Source: Hyphomicrobiales bacterium
GTDB lineage: Bacteria; Pseudomonadota; Alphaproteobacteria; Rhizobiales; Beijerinckiaceae
DNA length: 35,277 nucleotides
Reading direction: 5' to 3'
NCBI GenBank assembly: GCA_003241815.1
Contig: QBLV01000005.1
Span: forward strand, 14,043 to 49,319
A program made the translations under genes and the position numbers. Each line of letters opens with the position of its first letter. The first letter of the stretch is position 1. The notes below the pieces were generated by a model, which saw only the letters and a program-made list of their open reading frames with translations, made no database searches and was not told where the DNA came from. Shown here one piece after another: positions 24,920 through 34,609 of the stretch.

Positions 24920-25984
24920 ATGAGACCAGGTCAGAACCGGCGCATGCGCGGCCGTAACAACAACAATAACAGCAATAACAATAATAACAGCGGCAACCGG
25001 AAAGCGCCCAATCCGTTGCAGCGGAGCTACGAGTCGAACGGTCCGGACGTCAAGGTTCGTGGCACCGCTCAGCACGTCGCGGAAAAGTATCTGCAGTTGG
25101 CGCGCGATGCGCAGTCGTCCGGCGATCCGGTCGCCGCCGAGAACTATTTCCAGCATGCCGAGCATTATTATCGGATCCTGCTCGCCGCGCAGGAACAGAT
25201 GGCCCAGCAGTTCGGCCACAGCTTCCCGCCCAATCGCGCCTTCAACGATGATGGCGAAGAAGGCGAGGAGGAGGGCGACGAGGACGGCCAGTCCTTCCAG
25301 CCCGGCGGCCCGCAGCCCGACATCCGCAACGCCCCGCAAGGCGGCGCGAACGGCAATGGCAATGGCTACAACGGCAATGGCGGGCAGCGTCAGGACGGCG
25401 ATCCCGGCGAGGGCCAGCGCTTCGACCGACAGCCCCGCAACAATGATCGTCCCAATGGCGACCGCCCCCAGGGCGATCGCGGCAACAACGACCGCAACAA
25501 CAATGATCGCAATGGCAACCGCCGCTTCGACCGGAACGACCGGCCCGAGCGTCCCCGCTACGATCGTGCCGAAGGCGGCCAGAACCAGCAGGGCGGATAC
25601 GCCCCGCGCCCCGATGCACCGCGCTCGGACATTCCGGTTTCCGGTGGCGAGCAGCCCGAGGCCGCGCCCCAGCCGAGCCAGCCCGAGCGTCGCTTCGATC
25701 GTCCCGAGCGCGGACCGCGCCCCGAGCGCCGCCCGCGCCGCGAGGTCGAGACCGATGTGGATCACAACGACGATGTCGCGTCCGCGCTGCCGTCTTTCCT
25801 GACCACGCCGGTGCGCGTGCCGGTCGCGACTGCGGAGCCTGCTCCCGTCGCGGTCGATGCGGCCCCGCAGGAAGCCCCTGACGCGGTCGCGACCGAGGGC
25901 GCCCCCAAGCGTCCACGCCGTCGCCGCTCGCCGCGCGAGGTCATGGACGCTCTTGGTTCCGAGACGGACGGCACGCCCGAGTAA
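24920..25984 (+). CDS. DUF4167-domain protein, Asn/Arg/Gly-rich and largely disordered
   Basis: This gene encodes a 354-residue protein with the alphaproteobacterial DUF4167 domain at its N-terminus: MRPGQNRRMRGRNNNNN, then PLQRSYESNGPDVKVRGTAQ and EKYLQLARDAQSSGDPVAAE, with NYFQHAEHYYRILLAAQEQM (to about residue 95). The rest is low-complexity sequence: an acidic patch (about 110-125), then long stretches rich in Asn, Arg, Asp, Gly and Pro with repeated FDR, RPER and NDR units, ending in a basic RRRRSPREVMDALG motif. The function is unknown. The RGG/Asn-rich composition suggests an RNA-binding or condensate-forming protein, which is inference only. No signal peptide or membrane segment is present. 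An intrinsic terminator follows 28 bases after the stop. Confidence 0.9.
   Translation: MRPGQNRRMRGRNNNNNSNNNNNSGNRKAPNPLQRSYESNGPDVKVRGTAQHVAEKYLQLARDAQSSGDPVAAENYFQHAEHYYRILLAAQEQMAQQFGHSFPPNRAFNDDGEEGEEEGDEDGQSFQPGGPQPDIRNAPQGGANGNGNGYNGNGGQRQDGDPGEGQRFDRQPRNNDRPNGDRPQGDRGNNDRNNNDRNGNRRFDRNDRPERPRYDRAEGGQNQQGGYAPRPDAPRSDIPVSGGEQPEAAPQPSQPERRFDRPERGPRPERRPRREVETDVDHNDDVASALPSFLTTPVRVPVATAEPAPVAVDAAPQEAPDAVATEGAPKRPRRRRSPREVMDALGSETDGTPE
24956..24991 (+). repeat. AAY trinucleotide tract coding for an asparagine run
   Basis: Twelve consecutive codons are AAC/AAT with two AGC interruptions, giving the near-homopolymeric Asn/Ser tract at residues 13-24 of the DUF4167 protein. It is the most AT-rich coding stretch in the window and a candidate for length variation between strains. 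Confidence 0.85.
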
Positions 25985-26012
25985 TCCGGGCCATACTACC
26001 GGCAATATGATC

Positions 26013-26037
26013 AAGGGGCCTGCGAGGGCCCCTTTTT
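26013..26037 (+). terminator. Intrinsic terminator after the DUF4167 gene
   Basis: AAGGGGCC (26013-26020) pairs with GGCCCCTT (26027-26034) around a TGCGAG loop, followed by a run of five T in total. It lies 28 bases after the DUF4167 stop and just before the end of the convergent MOSC gene, so it separates the two transcription units. Confidence 0.92.
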
Positions 26038-26043
26038 CGTGCC

Positions 26044-26829
26044 CTATGCGATGCCGAGCGCGGCCGGCATCTCTTCGATCTCCAATCGCTCGCCCTCCGC
26101 CAGCCGGCCGCCACTGACGATCCGGCAGTAGATGCCGCAATCGACATGGCCGAAGGCGGTCATCAGCGCCTTGGGCAGTTGCATGTCGCGCGCGCCCGTC
26201 TGCGGATCGACATTGGTCGCCGCGCAGCGCTCGATCCGCTTGATGACATGCAGCCTCACTCCTGAGGCCGTCGTGAGATCTCGGCCAGCCAGATCGAGTT
26301 CTGACCAAGGCTCCAGCCCCTCGACCATGATGTTGCCGCGGAAGCGCAGCGGATCGATCGGGGCACCGACGCGTGTCTCAAGATCGGCGACGCTTGCGAG
26401 GTTGATGATCGAGACGAAGCCGGAGCGGGAATCGGTAAAGCGGTAGCCGTCGGGCGCCTGCAGCAATCGTGGCGTGCCGCGCAACGCGCTGGGCATGAAT
26501 CTCTGGAAGAAGGCGGTGATTTGCTCCCGTCCTTCCGGCGTCGCGGTGCTGGCCCGCAGCAGGTCGCTTTCGTCCCCGGAGATGACGAGGTCGCCGCTGG
26601 CATCATCATAGCGCGTGCGCAGCGTCGCCAACACCTCCTGGCGCATCAGCATCAGGTACTTGATCTTGGGCTGATGCACCGGATCCGCGGGATCGAAACC
26701 CGAGGGTCCGTTCTCGATCGCGAAAAGCCGGTCGCCTGGGAAATAGGCGCCTTCTTCGAGACGTGCGGAAGTCAGGCGCTCGGGAGAAAGCCCTTTGACG
26801 GGATAGCGGTAGAGCGAGGCGATACGCAT
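26044..26829 (-). CDS. MOSC-domain protein (mARC/YcbX-like)
   Basis: This 261-residue protein has an N-terminal MOSC beta-barrel domain (MRIASLYRYPVKGLSPERL, then FPGDRLFAIENG) and a C-terminal MOSC domain. The C-terminal domain shows RFRGNIMVEG (162-171) and a conserved cysteine, Cys202, in IERCAATNVDPQTGARD. That cysteine corresponds to the molybdenum-ligating or sulfur-carrying residue of the family. Related proteins (YcbX, mARC) reduce N-hydroxylated compounds using a molybdenum cofactor, so a similar reductase role is possible. No ferredoxin domain is fused to it here, unlike YcbX, so an external electron donor would be needed. It lies 81 bases downstream of a DUF2293 gene on the same strand. 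The substrate is unknown. Confidence 0.88.
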   Translation of the reverse strand: MRIASLYRYPVKGLSPERLTSARLEEGAYFPGDRLFAIENGPSGFDPADPVHQPKIKYLMLMRQEVLATLRTRYDDASGDLVISGDESDLLRASTATPEGREQITAFFQRFMPSALRGTPRLLQAPDGYRFTDSRSGFVSIINLASVADLETRVGAPIDPLRFRGNIMVEGLEPWSELDLAGRDLTTASGVRLHVIKRIERCAATNVDPQTGARDMQLPKALMTAFGHVDCGIYCRIVSGGRLAEGERLEIEEMPAALGIA

Positions 26830-26910
26830 GAAGAGGGCCCAGGCTGGAGACGGATCGCAGGATAGCCTGACCCTCGTGCCGGGATCGATGAAATCCTCGT
26901 ATGGGTGCGA

Positions 26911-27255
26911 TCAGCTGCGGGAGATGCGGGTTCGGATCGCTTCCTCCTCCACCTCCGGCAGTTCGGCCACGGAGCGCTGGCAGCCCCAGCCGGCGAGAAC
27001 AGCATCGGTGTCGTCCACCACGAAGAAGCGCGCCGCCTCGCGGTCATAGCCGTCCTCAAGCAGATGCTCGTAATCGGTGTGCACGTGGCGGACATGGCTG
27101 CCGAGTGCGAGCCAGAGCGCCGTGGTCGGCGGCAGATTCTTCATATGCCGGCGCTCGGCGAGCGCAACGACCGCCTGCGCGTCGGCGAGCGGAATTCCCG
27201 GCGCCAGCGCCCGAAGCGCCTTGCGTATCGACTGCTGTCGCTGGGTCCCTGCCAT
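26911..27255 (-). CDS. DUF2293-domain protein
   Basis: This gene encodes a 114-residue protein that fits the uncharacterised DUF2293 family: an N-terminal helical part (RKALRALAPGIPLADAQAVV), a central ALAERRHMKNLPPTTALWLA helix and the conserved HVRHVHTDYEHLLEDGYDRE motif with clustered histidines, ending in a short acidic helix. The ATG at 27255 is chosen because the longer open frame upstream runs through the clpB promoter region and even into the antisense of clpB. The function is unknown. The start codon lies 21 bases from a perfect 14-bp palindrome (27277-27290), so expression of this gene may respond to whatever binds there. It may be co-transcribed with the MOSC gene. Confidence 0.82.
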   Translation of the reverse strand: MAGTQRQQSIRKALRALAPGIPLADAQAVVALAERRHMKNLPPTTALWLALGSHVRHVHTDYEHLLEDGYDREAARFFVVDDTDAVLAGWGCQRSVAELPEVEEEAIRTRISRS

Positions 27256-27276
27256 GGCCCATGGTTCGCGCAGGCT

Positions 27277-27290
27277 TTGACCTAGGTCAA
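27277..27290. promoter_or_regulatory. Perfect 14-bp palindrome matching an FNR/FixK-type box
   Basis: TTGACCTAGGTCAA is fully self-complementary and fits the TTGA-N6-TCAA pattern recognised by CRP/FNR-family regulators such as FixK and Fnr. It lies between the divergent DUF2293 and clpB genes. Relative to the candidate clpB promoter at 27306-27337 its centre falls near -60, a classic activating distance. The regulator is inferred from the pattern alone. Confidence 0.55.
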
Positions 27291-27305
27291 TTGCACTTCC
27301 GCCCC

Positions 27306-27337
27306 CTTCCGTTGCGCGGATGCCACACCTATCTCTG
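27306..27337 (+). promoter_or_regulatory. Candidate RpoH (heat-shock sigma) promoter for clpB
   Basis: CCTATCTCTG (27328-27337) matches the alphaproteobacterial RpoH -10 pattern CYTATNTNNG at every fixed position. The -35 is CTTC (27306-27309) in place of the usual CTTG, with an 18-base spacer. It lies about 92 bases before the clpB start, where a heat-shock promoter is expected. Confidence 0.55.
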
Positions 27338-27429
27338 TTGGCGAGGGGCGGCCCAGATGGGAGCCCCATCCCGAGAAGAGGCAACCGGATCACGCTGCTA
27401 CGGGGCGTTCCGGTGGGCGGAGCGACAAG

Positions 27430-30051
<2,622 letters not shown>

Positions 30052-30069
30052 GACGGCTTGAGCAACGCC

Positions 30070-30159
30070 ATCCTCGGGCGGCGCGCAGCGCCGACCCGGG
30101 GATCTCGCTCAGGATGAATCTCCGCCAAGAGATGCTGGGGTCTTCACCCGAGCATGACG
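30070..30159. repeat. Intergenic palindromic element, type C, diverged copy 2
   Basis: Two hairpins, ATCCTCGGG/CCCGGGGAT (30070-30078 and 30095-30103, one wobble) and ATGCTGGGGT/ACCCGAGCAT (30132-30141 and 30146-30155, one mismatch), lie between the convergent clpB and metW genes. The CCCGAGCAT and CATGACG ends match the element at 15028. It may act as the transcription end for both genes. Confidence 0.75.
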
Positions 30160-30162
30160 CCT

Positions 30163-30786
30163 TCACCCCCGCTTCAGCAGAAACACCGCCTGCGCGCCAA
30201 AGAGGTTCCAGAACCACCAGGGCGCGCTGACGCCGACGCGCCCGCCCGCCGCGTCGAGCGCGACAGCCCGTTCCTTCACTGCGCCCACCGCATCGCAGAG
30301 CGTCACGAAATCGCGGATCGTGCAGAAATGGATGTTGGGCGTGTCCCACCAGTCATAGGGCAGGGAATCGGTCACCGGCATGCGGCCCATGAAGAAGACC
30401 TGGCCACGCATCCGCCAGTGCCCGAAATTCGGAAAGGAGATGATGGCGCGCCGGCCGATGCGCAGCATCTGCTCCAGCACGAAACGCGGATTGCGCGTCG
30501 CCTGGATCGTCTGTGACAGGATGACATAGTCGAAGGCGTCGTCGGGATACTCGGTCAAATCGGTGTCGGCATCGCCCTGGATCACCGACAGCCCGCGCGC
30601 GACGCACCCGGCCACGCCCTCGCGCGACAACTCGATGCCGCGCGCATCGACATCGCGAGTCTCGGCGAGCAGTGCCAGCAGAGCCCCGTCGCCGCAGCCG
30701 ACATCGAGCACGCGCGACCCGGGCGTCACCATCTCGGCGACGAGCTTGAGGTCGATGCGGTTGGTATGGAGATCGGGGAGGGTCAT
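30163..30786 (-). CDS. metW: MetW, methionine biosynthesis protein (methyltransferase fold)
   Basis: This gene encodes MetW, a small SAM-methyltransferase-fold protein that partners MetX in homoserine acylation in many proteobacteria. It has 207 residues from ATG 30786. The SAM-binding motif is VLDVGCGDGALLALL, followed by GIELSREGV, DLTEYPDDAFDYVILSQTIQ, and the MetW-typical SFPNFGHWRMR and LPYDWWDTPNIHFCTIRDF segments. An upstream GTG would add eight residues that overlap the repeat region and is less likely. It is downstream of metX on the same strand, as expected for a metXW unit, but 244 bases separate them instead of the usual few. That gap is occupied by a complex palindromic element. 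The C-terminus, WNLFGAQAVFLLKRG, is complete. Confidence 0.94.
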   Translation of the reverse strand: MTLPDLHTNRIDLKLVAEMVTPGSRVLDVGCGDGALLALLAETRDVDARGIELSREGVAGCVARGLSVIQGDADTDLTEYPDDAFDYVILSQTIQATRNPRFVLEQMLRIGRRAIISFPNFGHWRMRGQVFFMGRMPVTDSLPYDWWDTPNIHFCTIRDFVTLCDAVGAVKERAVALDAAGGRVGVSAPWWFWNLFGAQAVFLLKRG

Positions 30787-30799
30787 GGCGCAACCTGAC

Positions 30800-30885
30800 C
30801 CCTCTCCCACCCAACTCGGGCATGCCCGAGTTGGGCTTCTCCATGAGCCAAAGTCGGCAACAGCCGGCTTTGGTGCGGGAGAGGG
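30800..30885. repeat. Cloverleaf-like palindromic element (type D) inside metX-metW
   Basis: Outer arms CCCTCTCCC (30800-30808) and GGGAGAGGG (30877-30885) are exact inverse complements. Inside lie a perfect 26-bp palindrome (30810-30835, half-site CCCAACTCGGGCA) and a second hairpin CCAAAGTCGGC/GCCGGCTTTGG (about 30848-30873, one mismatch). The result would be a closed stem with two inner hairpins. It separates metX from metW. Confidence 0.85.
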
Positions 30886-31030
30886 CTGGGGTGACGGGTT
30901 ACAGGCCGCGGATCGTGAGACTTCCGCTGCACAATGTTGTGGTGGTGCGACCCTGCATCCGGCCGCTTCACGGCCTCCGTCTCCCGTAACGGAAGAAGGG
31001 AAAGATGAGTGCTCCTATGGAACTTCCCCA

Positions 31031-32200
31031 TCAGATCCCCCGGGCCCGTGCCGCCGAGCCGATGAAGCCCCGCGTCGTGGCGAACAGGTTGGGCTCCTCC
31101 AGCAGGAAGGCGTCGTGGCCCTTGTCGCTTTCGAGTTCCACGAAGGAGACCGAGGCGCCGGCCGCGTTGAGCGCATGCACGATCGCGCGCGAATCCGATG
31201 TCGGGAACAGCCAGTCGGAGGTGAAGGAGGCGACGCAGAAGCGCGTCTTCGTGCCCGCGAAGGCCTTGGCGAGCACGCCATCATGGTCGGCGGCGAGGTC
31301 GAAATAATCCATCGCCCGCGTCACGTAGAGATAGGAATTGGCGTCGAAACGCTCGACGAAGGACAGCCCCTGATAGCGCAGATAGCTCTCGACCTGGAAA
31401 TCCGCGTCGAAGGAGAAGGTCGGCGCCTCGCGATCCTGCAGCTTGCGGCCGAATTTGCGGTGCAGCGCCGGCTCCGAGAGATAGGTGATGTGCGCGCCCA
31501 TGCGAGCGACCGACAACCCCTTGGAGGGCCGCGTGCCCTCTTCGAGATAGCGCCCGCCGCGCCACTCCGGATCAGCCATCACCGCCTGTCGGCCGACCTC
31601 ATGAAAGGCGATGTTCTGCGCTGAGTGCTTGGCGGCAGTGGCCAGCGGCAGCGCCGAGAAGACGCGGTCGGCATAGCTCGCCGCCCATTGCAGCACCTGC
31701 ATGCCGCCCATCGAGCCGCCCGCGACGCAAAACAGCGTCTCGATGCCAAGCGCGTCGATGAGATGTCGCTGCGCCCGCACCATGTCGCGAATCGTCACCA
31801 TCGGGAAGAACAGCCCCCAGGGCTTGCCCGTCTCGGGATTGGTCGAGGCTGGCCCGGTCGTGCCCGTGCAGCCGCCGACAACATTGGCGCAAATCACGAA
31901 GAAGCGGTCGGTGTCGATCGGTTTGCCGGAGCCTACCATCGCCGTCCACCAGCCGCCCTTTCCGGTCACCGGATTGCGGCTCGCGACATGCTGATCGCCG
32001 GTCAAAGCGTGGCAGACCAGGATGGCGTTGGACTTCGCCGCGTTCAATGTCCCATAGGTCTGGTAGGCGATCTGCCAGTGATCGAGCGCGACGCCGCAAT
32101 CCATCAGCAGCGGCGTGTCGGGCCCGAAGCGCGCGACCTCGCTGGTAGGTTCGTTGGCTTCCCGCAGCGGATCGGCCAGGCTTGCAGAAAAATCGCTCAT
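31031..32200 (-). CDS. metX: Homoserine O-acyltransferase MetX
   Basis: This gene encodes homoserine O-acyltransferase, which transfers an acetyl (or, in some MetX subgroups, succinyl) group to homoserine as the first committed step of methionine synthesis. It has 389 residues, an alpha/beta-hydrolase fold, and a full catalytic triad: Ser163 in [10 protein letters not shown], Asp329 in [10 protein letters not shown] and His362 in DKGHDAF. The oxyanion-hole region [17 protein letters not shown] is typical of MetX and not of MetA. The acyl donor cannot be decided by eye, so acetyl-CoA is the default. It is followed by metW, its usual partner. The start at ATG 32200 has only a weak Shine-Dalgarno. 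No SAM riboswitch was recognised upstream. Confidence 0.95.
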   Translation of the reverse strand: MSDFSASLADPLREANEPTSEVARFGPDTPLLMDCGVALDHWQIAYQTYGTLNAAKSNAILVCHALTGDQHVASRNPVTGKGGWWTAMVGSGKPIDTDRFFVICANVVGGCTGTTGPASTNPETGKPWGLFFPMVTIRDMVRAQRHLIDALGIETLFCVAGGSMGGMQVLQWAASYADRVFSALPLATAAKHSAQNIAFHEVGRQAVMADPEWRGGRYLEEGTRPSKGLSVARMGAHITYLSEPALHRKFGRKLQDREAPTFSFDADFQVESYLRYQGLSFVERFDANSYLYVTRAMDYFDLAADHDGVLAKAFAGTKTRFCVASFTSDWLFPTSDSRAIVHALNAAGASVSFVELESDKGHDAFLLEEPNLFATTRGFIGSAARARGI

Positions 32201-32357
32201 TGTGTCCGCTTCGACGGGATCGTTTGTCTTGCCGGTCAGCTTGTTTGAAAGATAGAACCCTAGCGATGCCGCGCCATGTGCGTCATGTCAACGCGGCGTT
32301 GCGTCCGCGGCTTTGCCAAGGGGCAACCGGAGCGCTAAGAGCGTCAATCAATCCTCA
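32201..32357 (-). promoter_or_regulatory. metX: metX upstream region
   Basis: On the minus strand a perfect -35 hexamer TTGACA lies at 32291-32286, about 90 bases before the metX start, but no good -10 follows at normal spacing. A small hairpin TTGCC-AAGG-GGCAA (plus-strand sense) lies near 32313-32326. I looked for SAM-II or other SAM riboswitch features and did not find them. The region probably holds the metX promoter and perhaps that of the divergent chorismate mutase gene. Confidence 0.35.
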
Positions 32358-32462
32358 GCCCTCATCCTGAGGAGCAGCCTTCAGGCTGCGTCTCGAAGGA
32401 TGCTCCAGAGCGTGCTGGGTCATCCTTCGAGACGCCGCTTCGCGGCTCCTCAGGATGAGGGC
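32358..32462. repeat. Intergenic palindromic element, type A, copy 2
   Basis: The arms GCCCTCATCCTGAGGAGC (32358-32375) and GCTCCTCAGGATGAGGGC (32445-32462) are identical to those of the element at 7410. This copy is longer, with an inner perfect hairpin CGTCTCGAAGGATG (32389-32402) and CATCCTTCGAGACG (32421-32434). It ends 25 bases before the chorismate mutase start, between divergent genes. Confidence 0.92.
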
Positions 32463-32487
32463 TGTTCCTCGTAATCGCGCTGCCATC

Positions 32488-33342
32488 ATGACCGAAGCCG
32501 CTCCGACCACGCTCGCTGCGCCCACAACCCTCGCGGATCTGCGCGCCGGGATCGACCGCATCGATGCGCAGATGCACGCGCTTCTGATGGAGCGCTCCTC
32601 AATCATCGAGACGCTGATTTCGGTCAAGAAGACGCAGGCCTCGGGCTCCGCCTTTCGCCCCGGCCGCGAGGCCGACATGATGAAGCGTCTGGCGCTGCGC
32701 CATCAGGGCCTGCTGCCGCTCGACACCATCGAGGGCATCTGGCGCATCATCATCGCGACATTCACCTATGTGCAGGCGAATTACGCGGTCCATGCCGACG
32801 TCTCGGGCGGCGATGCCGCGATGCGCGATTCCGCTCGCTTCCATTTCGGCTTCACGGTGCCCTTCGTCACCCACGAGGATGCCCGCGCCGTCATCCGCGC
32901 CGTGGCGGAATCCGCCGGCGATCTCGGCATCTTCCGCATGGACCAGGGTGCCAGCGCCGGCATCTGGTGGCGGGATCTGATCGGCGCCGACGCGCCCAAG
33001 ATCATCGCCCGACTGCCCTTCATCGAGCGGCCGGACCATCCCGCCGGCACGCCGGTCTACTGCATCGCCAAGCCGCTGGCGGAGGCGGCGGTGCGCGAGA
33101 TCGTGCTCTATGCCGCCCGCGTCGAGCGCTGGTCTGAAACGCTGCGCGCCGGGCTCGCCCAGCATCTCGCCGAGGTCTCGGCTTCGGCGGCCGACGGCTC
33201 GCATCTCTCGCTGCTGGTGGCCGCGTCGGGCGAAGTCGACCAGGCGGCGATCCGCGCCTCGCTGGAGCCCGCCGGCCTGAGCGACTTCGCCGAGATCGGC
33301 AGCCACGCCGCCCGCTTTGCCTTCAAGCCCGTCCGTTCGTGA
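32488..33342 (+). CDS. AroQ-type chorismate mutase with C-terminal extension
   Basis: This gene encodes a 284-residue protein whose N-terminal ~100 residues form an AroQ chorismate mutase domain, converting chorismate to prephenate for phenylalanine and tyrosine synthesis. The LRAGIDRIDAQMHALLMERS start, the SVKKTQ segment and the FRPGREADMMKRL segment provide the usual Arg/Lys active-site residues. The remaining ~180 residues (from about 105) are not prephenate dehydratase, since no TRF motif is seen. They form an extension found in alphaproteobacterial chorismate mutases of this length, with possible regulatory use. ATG 32488 is preferred over an upstream start that would run into the type A palindrome. 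It is followed on the same strand by hisC and a prephenate dehydrogenase gene, forming an aromatic amino acid block. Confidence 0.88.
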   Translation: MTEAAPTTLAAPTTLADLRAGIDRIDAQMHALLMERSSIIETLISVKKTQASGSAFRPGREADMMKRLALRHQGLLPLDTIEGIWRIIIATFTYVQANYAVHADVSGGDAAMRDSARFHFGFTVPFVTHEDARAVIRAVAESAGDLGIFRMDQGASAGIWWRDLIGADAPKIIARLPFIERPDHPAGTPVYCIAKPLAEAAVREIVLYAARVERWSETLRAGLAQHLAEVSASAADGSHLSLLVAASGEVDQAAIRASLEPAGLSDFAEIGSHAARFAFKPVRS

Positions 33343-33370
33343 AGTCATCCATGACGCCCACCTGAATCTC

Positions 33371-33460
33371 CTCATCACCCTGGACGCCGCGCAGCGGCGA
33401 TCCGGGATCCATCGCAGAGTGCCGAGCCCTCCGATGGATCCCGGTCGACCAGGATGACGC
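33371..33460. repeat. Intergenic palindromic element, type B, copy 3
   Basis: The inner arms CCGGGATCCATCG (33402-33414) and CGATGGATCCCGG (33432-33444) are a perfect 13-bp inverted repeat. The outer arms are imperfect (CTCATCACCCTGG and CCAGGATGACGC). It fills the gap between chorismate mutase and hisC and shares its core with the elements at 4331 and 5721. Confidence 0.85.
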
Positions 33461-33490
33461 GGTAGGTTGATCGAACCGAAAGCCCACACC

Positions 33491-34609
33491 ATGTCCATCG
33501 CCTCCCGTCCCATGCCCCGCCCCGGCGTCCTCGACATCCAGGCCTATGTGCCCGGCAAGTCGGCCGCGCCCGCCGGCGTCAAGCTGCACAAGCTCTCCTC
33601 CAACGAGACCCCGCTGGGCCCCAGCCCCAAGGCGATCGAGGCCTATGGCAGGATCGCGGGCAAGCTCGAACTCTATCCGGACGGGTCCTCGACCAAGCTG
33701 CGTGAGGCCATCGCCAGCCGCTACGGCCTCGATGCCGGCCGCATTCTCTGCGGCACCGGCTCCGACGAACTGCTGCAGCTCATCACCAAGGCCTATCTCG
33801 GCGATGGCGATGAGGGCGTCTTCACGCAGCACGGCTTTCTGGTCTACCGCATCGCGATCCTTGCTGCGGGCGGTAAGCCTGTCGTGGTCGACGAGACGAA
33901 TTTCACGGCGGATGTCGATGCGATCCTCGCAGCGGTGACGCCGCGCACGAAGATCGTTTTCCTCGCCAACCCCAACAATCCGACCGGAACCTACATCCCC
34001 TTCGACGAGGTCAAGCGCCTGCATGCGGGGCTGCCCTCGGACGTGTTGCTGGTGCTCGACGCGGCCTATGCCGAATATGTCCGCCGCAACGATTACGCCT
34101 CCGGCCTCGAACTCGTGGCCGAGAGCGAGAATGTCGTGATGACGCGCACCTTCTCGAAAATTTACGGGCTGGCCAATCTCCGCATAGGCTGGATGTATGG
34201 CCCCGCGCACATCATCGACGCGCTCGAGCGCATCCGGGGTCCCTTCAACGTCAACGGCGCCGCGATCGAGGCCGGGGCCGCTGCCATCGCCGACGAGGCG
34301 CATGTTGCGGCCTCCATCGAGCACAATGATCAATGGCTTGCCTGGACCACGGCCGAACTGGAGACGCTCGGCCTCACCGTCACGCCCTCGGTCGGCAACT
34401 TCGTCCTGATCCATTTCCCGGTGACGCCCGGAAAGACGGCGAAGGACGCCGACGCCTTCCTGACGCAGCGCGGCCTGATCCTGCGCGGCGTCGGTGCATA
34501 CGGGCTGCCCGGCGCCCTGCGCATGACCATCGGCACCGAGGAGGCGAATCGGCTGGTCGTCGCTGCGCTCACCGAGTTCATGGGCGGCGTCTTCGTGGGC
34601 AACGGCTGA
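33491..34609 (+). CDS. hisC: Histidinol-phosphate/aromatic aminotransferase, HisC family
   Basis: This gene encodes a class I/II PLP-dependent aminotransferase of the HisC family, 372 residues. The PLP lysine is Lys223 in [17 protein letters not shown]. Other family motifs are [13 protein letters not shown] (35-47), [11 protein letters not shown] (88-98), [11 protein letters not shown] (157-167) and LDAAYAEYV (189-197). HisC converts imidazole-acetol phosphate to histidinol phosphate, but many homologues also transaminate aromatic 2-oxo acids or prephenate. Its place between chorismate mutase and prephenate/arogenate dehydrogenase argues that this copy serves, wholly or partly, tyrosine and phenylalanine synthesis. 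ATG 33491 is preferred over an upstream TTG at 33467. Its stop TGA overlaps the next ATG by one base (TGATG), implying translational coupling. Confidence 0.93.
   Translation: MSIASRPMPRPGVLDIQAYVPGKSAAPAGVKLHKLSSNETPLGPSPKAIEAYGRIAGKLELYPDGSSTKLREAIASRYGLDAGRILCGTGSDELLQLITKAYLGDGDEGVFTQHGFLVYRIAILAAGGKPVVVDETNFTADVDAILAAVTPRTKIVFLANPNNPTGTYIPFDEVKRLHAGLPSDVLLVLDAAYAEYVRRNDYASGLELVAESENVVMTRTFSKIYGLANLRIGWMYGPAHIIDALERIRGPFNVNGAAIEAGAAAIADEAHVAASIEHNDQWLAWTTAELETLGLTVTPSVGNFVLIHFPVTPGKTAKDADAFLTQRGLILRGVGAYGLPGALRMTIGTEEANRLVVAALTEFMGGVFVGNG

Noticed and set aside
32201-32357. Possible SAM-II or other SAM riboswitch upstream of metX
   Set aside because: SAM-II elements are common before alphaproteobacterial met genes, but the AT-rich pseudoknot signature was not found on the minus strand here. 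A covariance-model search (Rfam SAM-II, SAM-V, SAH) would settle it.
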